Source: Patagioenas fasciata
Taxonomy: Eukaryota; Chordata; Aves; Columbiformes; Columbidae
Direction: 5' to 3'
DNA: 64,000 nucleotides
Assembly (NCBI RefSeq): GCF_037038585.1
Contig: NC_092525.1
Span: 32,856,867-32,920,866, forward strand
Position numbers and translations under genes: made by a program. Of the stretch, positions 36,421 through 49,400 are shown one piece after another (within the stretch, counting starts at the first letter, position 1; the number at the start of each line of letters is the position of its first letter). The notes under the pieces are model-generated. The model was not told the origin of the DNA, ran no database searches, and saw nothing but the letters and a program-made list of their open reading frames with translations.

Positions 36421-39400
36421 CTACAGTGGAACAGAAAGAAAATCTCTGCTGGGTTGTCTCTCTTCTATGGTTTTCCTGGGAATATTTCTAGTGGCAGCCC
36501 ACACTGCTGTCCTTGATTTTAATCACACCAAAGTAACATGAAATTCACATGACTCTTGTCAGTTTTCCAGCCACACAAGTTTTGCAAAAACATCAGTTAT
36601 AACAACCAGACCTTCCAACTTTAACCTAACAAAGTTATAGAAGAATTACAGGTAGCAGACCTACTGGAAGAGTTTGATTTACACAGTGGTGCACAGTTAT
36701 TACCAAAAATTACAACAGTGCTGAAGATTCCTGGCATCTTACCTCCTCCTAAACTGCCAGAAAAAAAAAAAAAGCAAACAAACAAGGAACAACAAAAAAC
36801 CACAAACCTAAATGAATTGATCCAAATAAAGTAATAAAAAATTACTATCACAGGGCGATACCTGACCTGCCATCAATAAAGTGTTACTAAGGTGCAAGAG
36901 TAAGTTTAAGTGATTTTGAAAGTCAATAGTGGAATCCAGTGCCGTAATTCCGTAAATCAAGGTGTGCTACATACTAGAACATGTACCTTGAGTGCTCTAG
37001 TTCTATCGAGCCACGGCCTTTCCTCTGATTCCCACAGCCCACTTTTCCCAGTCCCACCCTGCCACAGCATCCCAATAGCAAAGCTGTTAAAATGCAAGTT
37101 GAACAAGTTAATTAATCTGAAGCTCACGAAAGTCTGAAATATCGTGTAGGAAAAAATGAAAACGAGCACATACAAGTGAGACAGTGTAACAGACTAAATA
37201 CAGTACCCCACCAAATGATAAATAATTGTTTATTAATGTTCATATTAAACAGCTGCATGGATAGTGCCTCTGTACCATAATTTGATGAAGACTCTACTAG
37301 AAAGAAAGGAAACAATCAAATGTTACATTTGCTAGTAACAAATCAGGCTGGGCACCGGGCAAGCACATGGGGATAAGATACCACTCCCAGAAGCAGCCTT
37401 TCTGACACCAGCAGACTCAAGATTAAATTGCCATGGACTAGGGAACGGAACAATGCAGAACCACATGAAAGGAAGGCAAACCCTGCTTACAAAATAGCAG
37501 TGAGTCAGCTCCTGAGAACTGGTCTGTGACTGCTCTGAAAACAAGACGCACATTCCTTATGTGCCCTCCGGTTGTACAGAATGAAAACAAGTCCATCCCC
37601 TAAATACACTCTTAATATGGTAGATGATATTCCAAAAAAGGTGTCAAGAAACATCAGTGAGACTGCTTAACCCATTCATACTTAAGAAAACATTTTCAAC
37701 CAGTGCTGATCCACATAGCCTTTTAACCCTATACACATCTATCCATGTTTGGTGCATTTAATAAGCAAGAAACAGTCATATCTCTGGCCTCAGATCAATC
37801 AGAAACAGCTTATCTTGGGGATACCTCCAACTCTAAAAGGTCACGGAGTTATTTTTAAGATAATCTCTTTCTAAAATGCCATGACCCTTTAACCTGCCTA
37901 GTTCTATCATCTGTGATCAGACTATCCAGAAAACCATGAATAAGCTCCAAGGCCTTGTGTGACAAGCTGTGAAACAGCCATTTAGTATTACAAGGAACAC
38001 TAAGTAACACGGCTACTCTGAGCATTTATTTGGAGAACACAACTACATTTGTCCTCATTCAAAAATCAAAGAGAGCTGTTGGGTTTTGATAACCTGTCTC
38101 CTGCTTAGCAAGTGCCCTTGGCTGCAAGCAGCTCTCTCCTTGACCACACGACAGCTCATTTTGCTGTTGTTTAGGACTATCTGGGGGGTTCCTGGTCTTC
38201 TCTTTTTGGTTGTTTTCAGGTCTTATTGGTGACTAGGGATCTTCCTGGTATATTGACTATTTCTGAAAGAAAAAATAGATATACTCAAAGAACTACTGTA
38301 GCACACATGCGAGATAAAAAAGTAGGTCAAATAAATCAGTTCTATCAACATTACTTTGCTGACATGTATTAAAACAAGGTGGTGGCCACTGAATATCATG
38401 CCAGCATACACTGAATGGAAGGACCCTGTCCAACCCCTCCCAAAACAACACAAACCTTGAAACGGGCTCATTTCAGGGAATGGATTAAAGGTTGTTTTTT
38501 CAGGTGTTGTTCTTGCACACTGAATCCCTCTGCCAGACATTGCAGTTTATCATTGCTAAACACACACACTGCAGAAGTACCTAGAGGTCTCAAGCAGGTC
38601 AGGGCCTCAGCATGCAAGGTACAGAATATATACATAATACTCGACATCCCTTGCCTCATCATATTTTTCTATTTCAAGTGCTTGTCTTCCCTCTATTACA
38701 GCTACATGAGCAACCCACACAAGCAAAAGAAACTCAATGACACTGCAAAAAAACAACCCTAGTTCTACCAACAATATTTTCAAGTGCTATCCAACATACA
38801 AGGAAAATAGAAGTAACTCTATCCCTCATTAGGAGATTATGTATAAGGATCTACCTAAATGTCAAAGCAAAACAGGTTTTGGGCTTTTTAGGTTGGCATA
38901 GCACCAGCTATTATAACAAAGACAGAAGTGGCTGTTGAAATAAGCTCTGGTAAACATTTACGGATGAGAGCTCCAATTCTCATCTTCCCACCACCCCTAC
39001 AACCTAAACATACCTTTTTAGTGAAAGAAAGTTTCTCAGTTGTTGTCTTCAGACCAAACCCTGGTGGAGACAAAGCAAGGGTGCAAAACCAAAACAAAAA
39101 AATTTGCATGAGCTGTAGGGAGAGAAACTACAGAGTGCTAAAAACCACATTTGCATATCTTAAATTAGTTGCATTAAAGATGGACAAATATGCCATAAAT
39201 ATGAAATTATGCTTAACAAGATGATGGAGTTCTTGGCAACCTGATTGTTTTACCAAGCTGACAGCCAGTTACCCCAGATTGTCTCAGTCTAAATACACAT
39301 ACCAGGATGGCACAATCCAGGAGTGGACTGATAACATTCCCATACCATTACCCATACTTTTTTCTCTGTGCTGTTGTCCCTCCTGATACTTCCCTGCTCC

Positions 39401-39663
39401 ACCACCCATTTCTGCCTTACCAAACACTCATCCACATCCTGCAGAGCTTCCCCACAGCTTTCCATCCTATTCCCTCAGCTGAAAAGGAAATACTGGCATT
39501 GCTGTGGATCTTGATGGCAGGTTACCACCAATCCGCTGCTGCCCAGGGACTAGGGAGTTCAGACTTGGGGAAAAAACAAGCATTACTCATCAACCAAAAG
39601 GTGGGAAGTTGACATGGGGCTGTCCAGCTCTATCATAGCCCATTGCCTCTTGCATCTAAAGAA
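36421..39663 (-). other. LRRC8D: LRRC8D intron, no gene seen
   Basis: AT-rich intronic DNA with poly(A) patches (for example near 36.76 kb) and no recognisable gene or repeat family. Open frames are all about 115 codons or shorter and have no domain. Confidence 0.6.
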
Positions 39664-39664
39664 A

Positions 39665-40525
39665 ATCACAGAATGGTTGGGGTTGGAAGGGACCTCTGGA
39701 GATCATCCAGTCCAATGCACCTGCTGAAGCAGGTTCACCAAGAGTAGATTGCACAGGAATGTGTCCAGGCGGGTTTTGAATGTCTCCAGAGAAGGAGATC
39801 CCACAACCTCTCTGGGCAGCCTGTTCCAGTGCTCTGGCACCCTCAAAGTAAAAAAGTTTCTCCTCATGTTTAGACAGAATCTCCTATGTTTCAGTCTATG
39901 GCCACTGCCCCTCATCCTGTTGTGCACCACTGAAAAGAATCTGGTCCCATCCTCTTGACACCCATCCTTGAGATATTTATAAACATTGATGAGATCACCT
40001 CTCAGCCTTTCTTCCCTCCAGGCTGAACAGACCCAGCTCTCAGTCCCTCCTCACAAGAAAGGTGCTTTAGGCCCCTAATGATTTTCATAGCCCACCGCTG
40101 GACTCTCTCCAGTAATTCCTTATCCTTTTTAAACTGGGGACCCCAGAACTGGATGCAGTACTCCAGATGCAGCCTCAGCAGGGCAGAAGGGGAGGATAAC
40201 CTCCCTCAACCTGCTGGTTGCACTCTTCTTAATGCACACCAGGATACCGTTGGCCTTCTTGGCTAAAAGGGCACATTGTTGACTCATGGTCAACCTGTTG
40301 TTGATCAGAACTCCCAGGTCTTTCTCTGCAACGCTACTTTCCAGCAGGTCCACCCCTAACATGTACTGGTGCCTGGGGTTATTCCTCCTCAGGTGCAGGA
40401 CCCTACACTTGCCCTTATTGAACTTCATCAGGTTCTCTGCCCAGTCATGCAGCCTGTCCAGGTCTCACTGAATGGCAGCACAGCCTTCTGGTGTGTCAGC
40501 CCTTCCACCCAGTTTGGAATCATGC
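39665..40525 (-). mobile_element. CR1 LINE, 5'-truncated, minus orientation
   Basis: This is a classic avian CR1 retrotransposon copy of about 860 bases. Its 3' end is at 39665, where the minus strand ends in the CR1 octamer-like ATTCTGTG preceded by the typical CR1 tail. Two minus-strand frames match the C-terminal part of the CR1 ORF2 reverse transcriptase protein: one at 40428-40129 with KFNKGKCRVLHL and AEKDLGVL, the other at 39930-39703 with [17 protein letters not shown]. Frameshifts and deletions separate them, so the copy is dead. The 5' end, with endonuclease and most of the RT, is missing, as in most CR1 copies. It lies in the LRRC8D intron in the same orientation as the gene. Confidence 0.95.
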
Positions 40526-43500
40526 AACACCCCTATTTCCACTGCCCTCCCCACACCACAGGAATGTCCACTGCCCCAGCAGCACCACCAACATCCCACC
40601 TCAGTGTCACAGGAGGCAGCGAGCCAGGGTCACCACACAGCACAGCCTGCCCAAAAGGAAAGGCATAGGGACTGCCAGGTCCAGCTGCAAACTGCAGACA
40701 GATCTCAGACTGTAGTTCTGGTGCAAGCAAGAATCTGTTGTTGGTTTTTTTTTTCTGGGGGGAAAGAGGTGGTGGCAATGGTTGAGCTTTGCCTCTAAAG
40801 CCCCAAACCACAGTGCTTCCTCCATAGAAAAGATTGAAAATAAAAACCCAAAACACCAAACCTGGGCAGTGTTCTCCTTAACTACTGCATGACTTCAAAG
40901 CAAAACAAGGGTGTGGAAGGGGGACTGTCTGGGTTTTTCCTTTCTAACACAATTTCTTTTCATGGAACTTTATTTTTTTCCCCTAATGCTTCAAACAACA
41001 GTAATGTTAATAGCCATTAAGTTCCTTACATAATTCTTCGAACTGCCTATAAAAATGGTTTTGCAGACTGCTTGGAAAAACACTTTATTTCAAAAGGTAG
41101 CAGACTAAGTCTATGAGCAGAAAAAATATCACATTTTTTCCCCCAGCTCCTGCAGAACATAAGAGCTAAGGGAATGGAAAAGAGATTGATGCTTTATTCA
41201 TTCAATCAACTCTAATTATGCACAGAAAACTTTTTCACAGCTTCCAATACACTGAGCAAGAGGTATGTCATTAAATGCAAAGTCAAATAAGTGAAAAATT
41301 TGGGAGTTTATCGCTCGGCAACAAAATCCAGGATTTTATATACTCAGTCACCAGAGGCAGTGGAATGTTATAATTGCAAGCAATCTCTAGCACTTGAAAT
41401 AATAAAAGCTAGAGAATTGCACTATTTATTTTTTTCTAAAAGAGGCCTGTAAAAATCTGTGGACAGAGTAACACAATATTACAGCTAAATCACAGCAGCA
41501 CTAAAATAATTGAGCAACAAAGAACTGTTTGTTCAGTCTTCCCTTGCAAATCTCTGTCAACCCCCCATCTTTACTGTCAGAGGCACCAGGCAATAATGCC
41601 GTCAACTTCTTAGGGTACGTCCTTTTTCACCATCAAGAGATGCAAATATAGCACTACTAGACAACACGTTAGGCCCATCTACGCATGGTAAACCAGGTCT
41701 TGGAAAGGCCAACTTTTTCCCAGCCCAATCCCTTCTGTAGTTTCTCAGTTTTGAGAAGCGTTTTACCTCCCTGCGAAACTAAATCAGGTACGGACACAAG
41801 GACGGGCATACCTTACCCTTTGATGCTGAACGTCACCATTCTGATTTCCTACTCCAGTGTTCACAGCCAGCCTCCAAGAAAACAAGCACACTGTGATGGT
41901 GTTCCCTTACTCAAGAGAGCATCACTTACTGAAGACAGGGATGAACCCTGAGGGAGTGACTACCTGTTCAGAATCTCTTCTGATCTATCCAAAACACACC
42001 TCCTGAGATTCTAGTCAAGAATGGAGAAGAGGTAAATATTTCAAAACACCACCACACTGTGTCAAAACACATCGCTAAGATTACTGCAGCCTACTGACTT
42101 TGGTACACAACCAGTAGGAAACAGGTCTACACACACAAAAACACGCAACATGACATTACTACACCAAAGACAGCAGTGTGGTGTTTTGACCCAGCTCAGG
42201 TTTTTCTCTGTTACAGCAGGTTTGCTGACAAACACCTGAGCCCTGTCTCCTACGTGGTGCTGCAGTTGGTATCACCACCCGCTGGGCTCTGAGCAGCTCC
42301 ACTCACAGACGTGGCCGCGGGGACCGGCTTCTGCTTCAGAGACAGACACAGCTCCCACCCAGGCAAAGAAACACGGGAGAAAAATAGTGTGTGTGGGGGA
42401 AAAGTAGGGCTATTTTCCAGTTTCTGTATCTAACGTTAACACTGAAAATTCTGCTGGGAAGACAGGAAGAAAGAAAAGATAACCTGACACAAAAACTGTA
42501 ACATGGGAGCCAGTTATACAGAAGTCCTTTTCATTGCAAAGATGTCATCAAAATGACACCTATAGCTAAGAAAACATTTCCTTCAGCCTTGAGGCAGCCT
42601 TGGCAATAACATTGTTGCAAGCAAAACCCAGTTGATTGGTTTGGGAAAGAATTTAAATCAATTTACTTCATTTGTCAATTAAGAAACTTGTAATTACTGT
42701 TTCTGGTATTGAAACACACATACATAGGTGGGGGAAACAGCCCCTGTCCTCCAGTCCCCTGGCCGTACCTGGTCCTGGCCCGCGGTGCTGCCCGGGCAGT
42801 CAGGGTCCCTGCAGGGTGTCCCCAGTACCAGCCAGTCCCTCATGTCGGCTGGGGCCAGCTAGAACCGGCCATGACCGGCACAAGGCAGCGCTGTCCTCCC
42901 CAGGGCCCTCGCTGCCAGCACCATGCCAGGCAGGGCCGCTGCCAGCGTCCATGTAACTCCACATGTGAGATGGCAGACCCATAGGGAGCCCCTACAACAT
43001 GGCGGGAACGTAACTCAGTATTTAGTTAGAAGTTGATCTGCAGGAAAACATGCAGGATAATCTGCCATTTGCAATAAGTGTGGAACCAGCATACCCTCCC
43101 CACGAGGCTGAGGGACACTTCGAAACATGCAGCTCCTCAGGACATCCATCTTTTGTCTGCCCTTTGGTAACTGTTGCCAAAAAGCGATTTTGATTTTGTC
43201 TGAAATTGATTTTAGTTTCATAAGCAAGCTACTCACGCTCTCACCCTCTGCAACAAGCTCACACAGCTCAGAAACACAAAATACAAGTGACCATGGTTGC
43301 GAGCTACACCTGGCACTCACTCCAGGAGCAGACCAGAGCAAGGTGACTCCGGTTACCTCCAAACTTTAAGTTTGGTATCAATACATTTTTGTAACTAACT
43401 CGTGGAGGGAGCTGATGCATAGCAAATACATTTGTTCAGATTTGCCTAGCTCTGGAGCATGAATGCTGTCTCACACCGCCCAGAGGAGTTACATGCCAAA

Positions 43501-46276
43501 ATGCTGGTAAAGCAGGACACATTAAATGAAAGAAATTAACCAAGCAAAACACCCTTCCTTGGGTCCCTTCGTTCCTACTTCCAGAAGAAGGTGAGCATTG
43601 CCACTTATTATGTGCATATAGTAAACAAATAGGTTAGACAGACAAGTTGTTCTTAAAACAAATCAAGAGCACATCAGTGAAATGTGATCCAAAATAAACC
43701 AGCTATGATTGAGGATTTCAATGTTTCCCCTGCAGCTGCAGAAATTCCGCTGAAAAAAATTCAAAATAGCTTAAAGCTTCCACAAAAGGGGTTTCCAGAC
43801 ACAAATGTATAATATATATACATACACACTCCATCACAGTAACCAGGCCAGAACACTGGCACAGAAAAGACCCTAGGCACACTTTAACATCTTGCTGATC
43901 TAGCTGTATCAGCTGAGATACTTTTTTTCCTTGCTTCCCAACTATGCCAGCAAAAACCTTACTGCAGAAGCCCTCCTGGTGGCTGCAAAATTTTTCTCCC
44001 TGCATAAACTGTTCCTTTCATAGGTCCTGGTTTAAGCAGCACCAGCAGAAAAATTCCTTTGGTAGCCATAGGGGCAGGTCAGGAGGACACAGCGAGGCTG
44101 GGTAATGGAAGCGAGCAGGCAGGAGGGGTAAGGCGAAGGAGAGCATTGCATCAGTCTAGCTTACGCCTGCAGAAAAACAGAGGAAGCAGTTCCTGCCATC
44201 ACACCGGGTTTGTGCCAGCAGAAACTAAACCACAAACTAAACTGCAAAGTCACAATCCTACGACAAGAAGTAACAGCAGTAAAATTCTGCACACAGGTCA
44301 GACTGATCAGCTTTGCTTTGAAAGACGTGGCATTTTGTTTTCTATTTGGACTTTTGTGTCATGTTTTCTGTATAATGTATAATCTTCACAAACAGGCTGC
44401 CTGAAAATATAAGTGCAAGCAATTCAATTTATGTCAGGTAGATACTAACCCTATTTCTCCAAGAGACAATTAAGTGTCAGTTGGGTTAACTGTTGCACAA
44501 CTAAAATACAGATCACCATTTCTTTGCCAAAACCTACCTCACAACTACAAACCAAGTGTAAAAGCCTCTTATGAGTAAAATTATCCAGGTAGTTCCCCAT
44601 CCAGGAGTAAACAACCTCTTCACTCTTCCTAACGAGCATTCTTATAATGCAGACTTATCCTGACTACATGTCCTGAATATTAAGAGTAGAGAAGTGTGGG
44701 TTAGAAAACAACAAAGTTTAAGACAGATTCAGTACAAAGACTGCTTTGTCTGTTTCTACTCAAATAAAAATCTTCTCTGTCCCCCTTTTTTTAAACCCAG
44801 ATCTGCTGTAGGTTATCCAGCCTGCCATATCACATCAACACAGAAACCAGTAAGGCCTGGCTGCAGAATTTAGGTCAGCTTGTCTGCGGAGTACACAAGG
44901 TCTTGCACACAGCCATGAATTTCCTAGTAATGCTTCAATAATCCCTCTTCATCCTGCTATGCAGCTATTTTACTAGTAGCTGCTAGCTCTCCTCTAACCC
45001 CCAAGAATGAATCTCCACAGGAGGGATGTTTGCTGGCCATTGAGCCACTATCTCTTCCTTGGGAAGCAGGAAGCTGGTTATTGAATCAAATAAATGCTGA
45101 TTCTTATTTCCCAAGACAAAAAAAAAGAGTGAAGAATTCCCAATGTGTGCTAGAAAAGGACTTCCTTTTTTTTTAATCACACAAGGGAAGATATAATCAG
45201 ACAGAGCTGGAGATTACCCCTAGAACATTAGGAATAATTTTCTTAATAGACCACCTAAACAAAACCCCACTGTTTCCATTTGGGTCAATAAATTAAAAAT
45301 AACATCAAAACGTAACTAATAAATTGAGACAGTCTAAGGGACAGATGCTGGTATTTCTGAAGAGAAAGCGTCATCCCTCGAGGTAAAAAGAGATTGTGCG
45401 TCTTCAGAGACCACTTCCCTCTGAAAGTGAATTGCAAGCCACTGCCATCCCAAGCATTGCATGAGTACACATCAAGTATTAGCCTGGCTCTTAAGGAATC
45501 TCTAAGGTGCATAAAGATATGCAAAGTCTTTTCAGAACATAGTCCTTGGAGCAGGAGTTCCACATAAGCTGAAAATTAGTTACGTAAGAAAAAAACTGAA
45601 TGCAATACAGCAAAACCTTGAACTTCTCTGACTCTATACAACAAGACAAACTAAGTCTTCTTAAATATGACGGTTTGAAAGATGTGAATGCAAGACTAAA
45701 TACTAGTTACCAGGAACAGTTATGGGAATCTCAGCAACTGAAAACACAGCTAGCAAGCTGACGGTTTTATCTAAAACCCATCAGCCTGCTCCCTTTCTGT
45801 GCTCTATGCTGCTGCATAACATTCTGGTCCTCAAAAGCTGGCAGTTATATCCCTATTAGAACAAAGAACAAAAGTGAGGAAAAACTGTCCTTCAAGACAT
45901 CAAATTACTCTTCAATGTTCAAACATTCATTAAGAGTATTTCTCGTCCACTCTTTCCAACTCACGTGGAGCCTGGATACAGATATTGGCAAGCACATACT
46001 GAGCTGTACTGCAAATTAGATGTGTACATCAAATACACAGAAAACACAAAGTCACACTTGTTTATGTTTACCTCATATGTACTACAGAACTCAAGCACAT
46101 AACATGCACCCATGCCAGGCACACAAATGATGTGGTTGTCATTAGTGGGCCACCGTCATACCACACACATTAGCAAGACTTTTTAATGAACAGTACTCTA
46201 TTTTTATAACTAACGATCATCCACAGCCTCACTTCAACTTGGCATCAGACAACTTTTCACATTCCCAGCTCGGTAC
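40526..46276 (-). other. LRRC8D: LRRC8D intron, no gene seen
   Basis: Mostly AT-rich intronic DNA. A more GC-rich patch lies at about 42.73-43.0 kb, with spurious Pro/Gly/Arg-rich frames on both strands and no recognisable protein. A short TA/CA alternating tract lies at about 43812-43829. Confidence 0.6.
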
Positions 46277-46416
46277 CTGATCAGGCTGTGCTTCTCCTCC
46301 CTCCTCCTCCGGCTGCAGCTGGGCTGAGCGCTGGCTCCAGGAGGCTCCGGTGACGATGACACCAAGCCAGGCGCTGATGGTCACTTTCTCATTTTGACAA
46401 GCACGACAGACACTTC
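46277..46416 (-). other. LRRC8D: Candidate GC-rich 5' UTR exon of LRRC8D
   Basis: The minus strand shows an acceptor (TTTGTTTTTACACAG) ending at 46417, then 140 bases that are clearly more GC- and CpG-rich than the surrounding intron, ending at GATCAG/GTACCG (46277/46276). The donor is only moderate. The exon contains a purine-rich GGAGGAGGAGGGAGGAG stretch resembling a splicing enhancer, and an ATG with a stop three codons later. It could equally be a regulatory element. Confidence 0.3.
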
Positions 46417-49400
46417 CTGTGTAAAAACAAACTGCTGTGAATCAAAGTGGCCAAATAAAGTGTTGACGTTAGCGGGGTGTCAGAGAAATGCCACTCTGCG
46501 ACATGGAAGCGGAACGTTAGTCATCCTTTTGCCACCAGCGCCTGATCTCTGAGGAAGGTTGAGCACACCCTTATTTTAATAATTTTTTAAATACTCCAAA
46601 TGAGTGTCCTACTCCTGAAAGGCAGACATCCCTCAAACTAGTGATGTGCCTTTTCCCCCATTTTCTGGAATATATTGGCCCACTCAAACTTAACCAAGCA
46701 TGCTGCCTTTCCTGTGATGCTGCTTTCCCACACCACAGTGAAAGTCAGGCAAGAGCCCAACGACAAGGCAGCTGAAAGCACCACCTGTGCTCCACACAAC
46801 CACCTCGCTCACACCTGAACCACTGCGTTACAGCAGTACACCAGGCAAGCAGCCCACCTTGAGTCAATGACACGCCTGGAAAACAGCTCTATCCCCAGGA
46901 TCAACAAAATGGAGAAGAAACAGGATTTCCCCTTCTCTTTCTTTAGCCCCACACTTCCACCAGCCAACACCCCAGCACAGCTGCCTTTGCCTGCAGCAAC
47001 TCAGAGGCTTCAGGGAAAAACAGAGCCCACGGATGGAAAGCAATAATTCAGCAAAATGAGCAGGCAGACTCAGCAGGTAATTCACAAGTATTTATTTTAG
47101 TTTGGTGCTTATTAAGTATACCTCATTATAAATCAAGTATTTTACAGTAATTGGCTCCAATCAACAAACACCGAGAAAGCCACTATGTAAGACCAACGCT
47201 GCTTCCTAACCAAAGCAAGTCCCCTAGCAACAGGCACGACTCCACAGGCTGTGTGTGCAGCAGGCGGGCCGTGCTGCCCTTCTGCTCCCGAGGAGCAGCC
47301 CTGCTGCATGCCCACGCCCTTCCGACCACCACACGGTGCTGCTGGGGTGCAAACCACACGCACACGTCTCTATTAATGTATTTTGTGAAGTCTTTTCGGG
47401 TTTGGCACCCGCTGGCACGCAGAAGGCCACAGGAACACACCCTGTGTCATGCTTTCAGCTGACAGCATTTTAAAGGTCAGCGTGAACCTGCTGTTCCAGG
47501 TTTCTTCTTAGCGGTAGAGACCCAGGATAAGGAGATGGGGAACACACTGCCAAATATGCAAAAATAAAGTACACATCTTAAAGAATTTCCTCCTCCAAAG
47601 GGTTTGGGGTGGTCAAGTGGTCTTGGGAGAACTAAATCCCTTTGCAGAACACATCACCAGAACTGGAGATTTCAGGGACAGATGTTTTTTAAATACTTGG
47701 AGGAAAAAATGCTCTGACAAAGGTCTGTTGCAAGCAGGTTTCAGAACAGACCTTTGGATTGCATGTGAGCTCTGACAGAGAACACTCTCAACAGCCACAG
47801 GGCTGATGACCTTGGCTGTTTCTGTAACCTTTTTTCACGAGGTCAGAGACCTACGTAAGAAGGACCTAAGCAGAGCTCGCCATGCCCTCCAACCCCTCCT
47901 CGGCAGCCACCCCAAAGGCAAACAGTTTTTGAAAACAGAAGCCAACGGCACTTCCCATTTCCAAAGTAGGAGGGCTACGTTTTTTGAAAATGCATCAGCC
48001 TTTAAAGAATGGTGCCAAGAAGCCAAACACTACCACACTTGGTAAGGCATGGAGGAACACGACAGCTTGTCTTCAAGAGCTCCACCACAATCTGGAAGAC
48101 TACTGAGGTTCATCACCACCACCCTCCCCTTCCCAATACAGACTGAGCAAAGGACTTGGGACATACCTAGGGGAGAGGTAGAAGGAAACAAACGAAAAAA
48201 CACACTCATAAGATTTTGTTGTTGTTGAGAAGATACTAAAGCAGAAATTCTCATATAAATCATACCAGGACACAAGTAGACACCTGGGCAGAGCCAAGAC
48301 CAGTGAAGGAATCTTCCCTGCAGTTTTTGCCACAGAAATTCACCTGGATTTTGTTCCAAATCCCATTTGAAGAATTCTGTCTTTATACTTCTTCCCTCAG
48401 CTCTCCCTCCCATTTCTAAATGACAACCTCAATTTATTAAAACAAAGCAACGCCTTACTTACAGAAACATCTGTTCTGATACAAGATTACATACCCACTC
48501 TGTTATAGAGTCAATACGTGGGACAGTGGGTATGAAGGAGATTAAATAAGGAGCACACGTACCACTTCTCTTATAACCTAGTCCCATCTGGCACTCATTC
48601 CCTTTAATCCCTTCTCTTTTCTTTCAGGCTCCTTCAGCATAGGGAAAGATTTACACCCCATTTATACTGGAGTGTTGGCATCACCCACTGCCAATTTTAT
48701 CTGAATCACAACCAGGCCCTTGGCACTTCAGGCACAACACATGCAACCTCCAAATGCCATGTCCTATATATTGTAGCTTACATGTGGCTGCCTTCATTTG
48801 TACAGTCACTAAATCGAACATGTTTTCCACTAAAGGAAACATTATTTCTGTTGCATTTAACAGGGAAATAATCATTATTAACAGAGTGACAAAAATCAGA
48901 TGATGCACTTACAGAGCAAATTATTATGAATTCTGTAAAGAAAGGAGAAAGAGGGAAATGACAATGTTTTGGGGAAGAAGTAGAGATCTTGAGGAAAAAA
49001 AAAGCATCTAGTAAAGTAAATGAAGTAGTTCCAGTCATCAGACATTTAATTCTGACACAACTGAATAATTCCCAGTTCTACATGTATCTCCAAGTACCCA
49101 GACACCAGCAGACATTTGACAATCACTTCGGTAAAAATGCCATGTTTCTCCCTTGTTGCTGTATAAGAAAAACAACAAATCACCACACAGGAAAAATGTC
49201 ATGCCATCAAGAGAAGAAAAACCCCAACGATCGCGGCAACCTACTGTAGAAGTATTGTCAAAAGCAGCATGTAACCCAGCCAGATAAATACCAGATTTTG
49301 TTGCTATCTCTGAGTGAGGTTTCGCAATCAGCCTAAGCCGATTTGTGGCCACCCTGCAGCTGAGGAGAGCGGCTTCCCCCCAGTCCCTGGTGTGTGCCCA

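Noticed and set aside
40472-40798. Overlapping frames of about 100 codons just right of the CR1
   Set aside because: Pro/His/Gln-rich on both strands, partly within the CR1 tail region, with no recognisable protein.
42672-42984. GC-rich patch considered as a second CpG promoter
   Set aside because: Only about 250 bases, modest CpG content, no CCAAT or GC box cluster and no convincing donor. Left as unexplained GC-rich intron.
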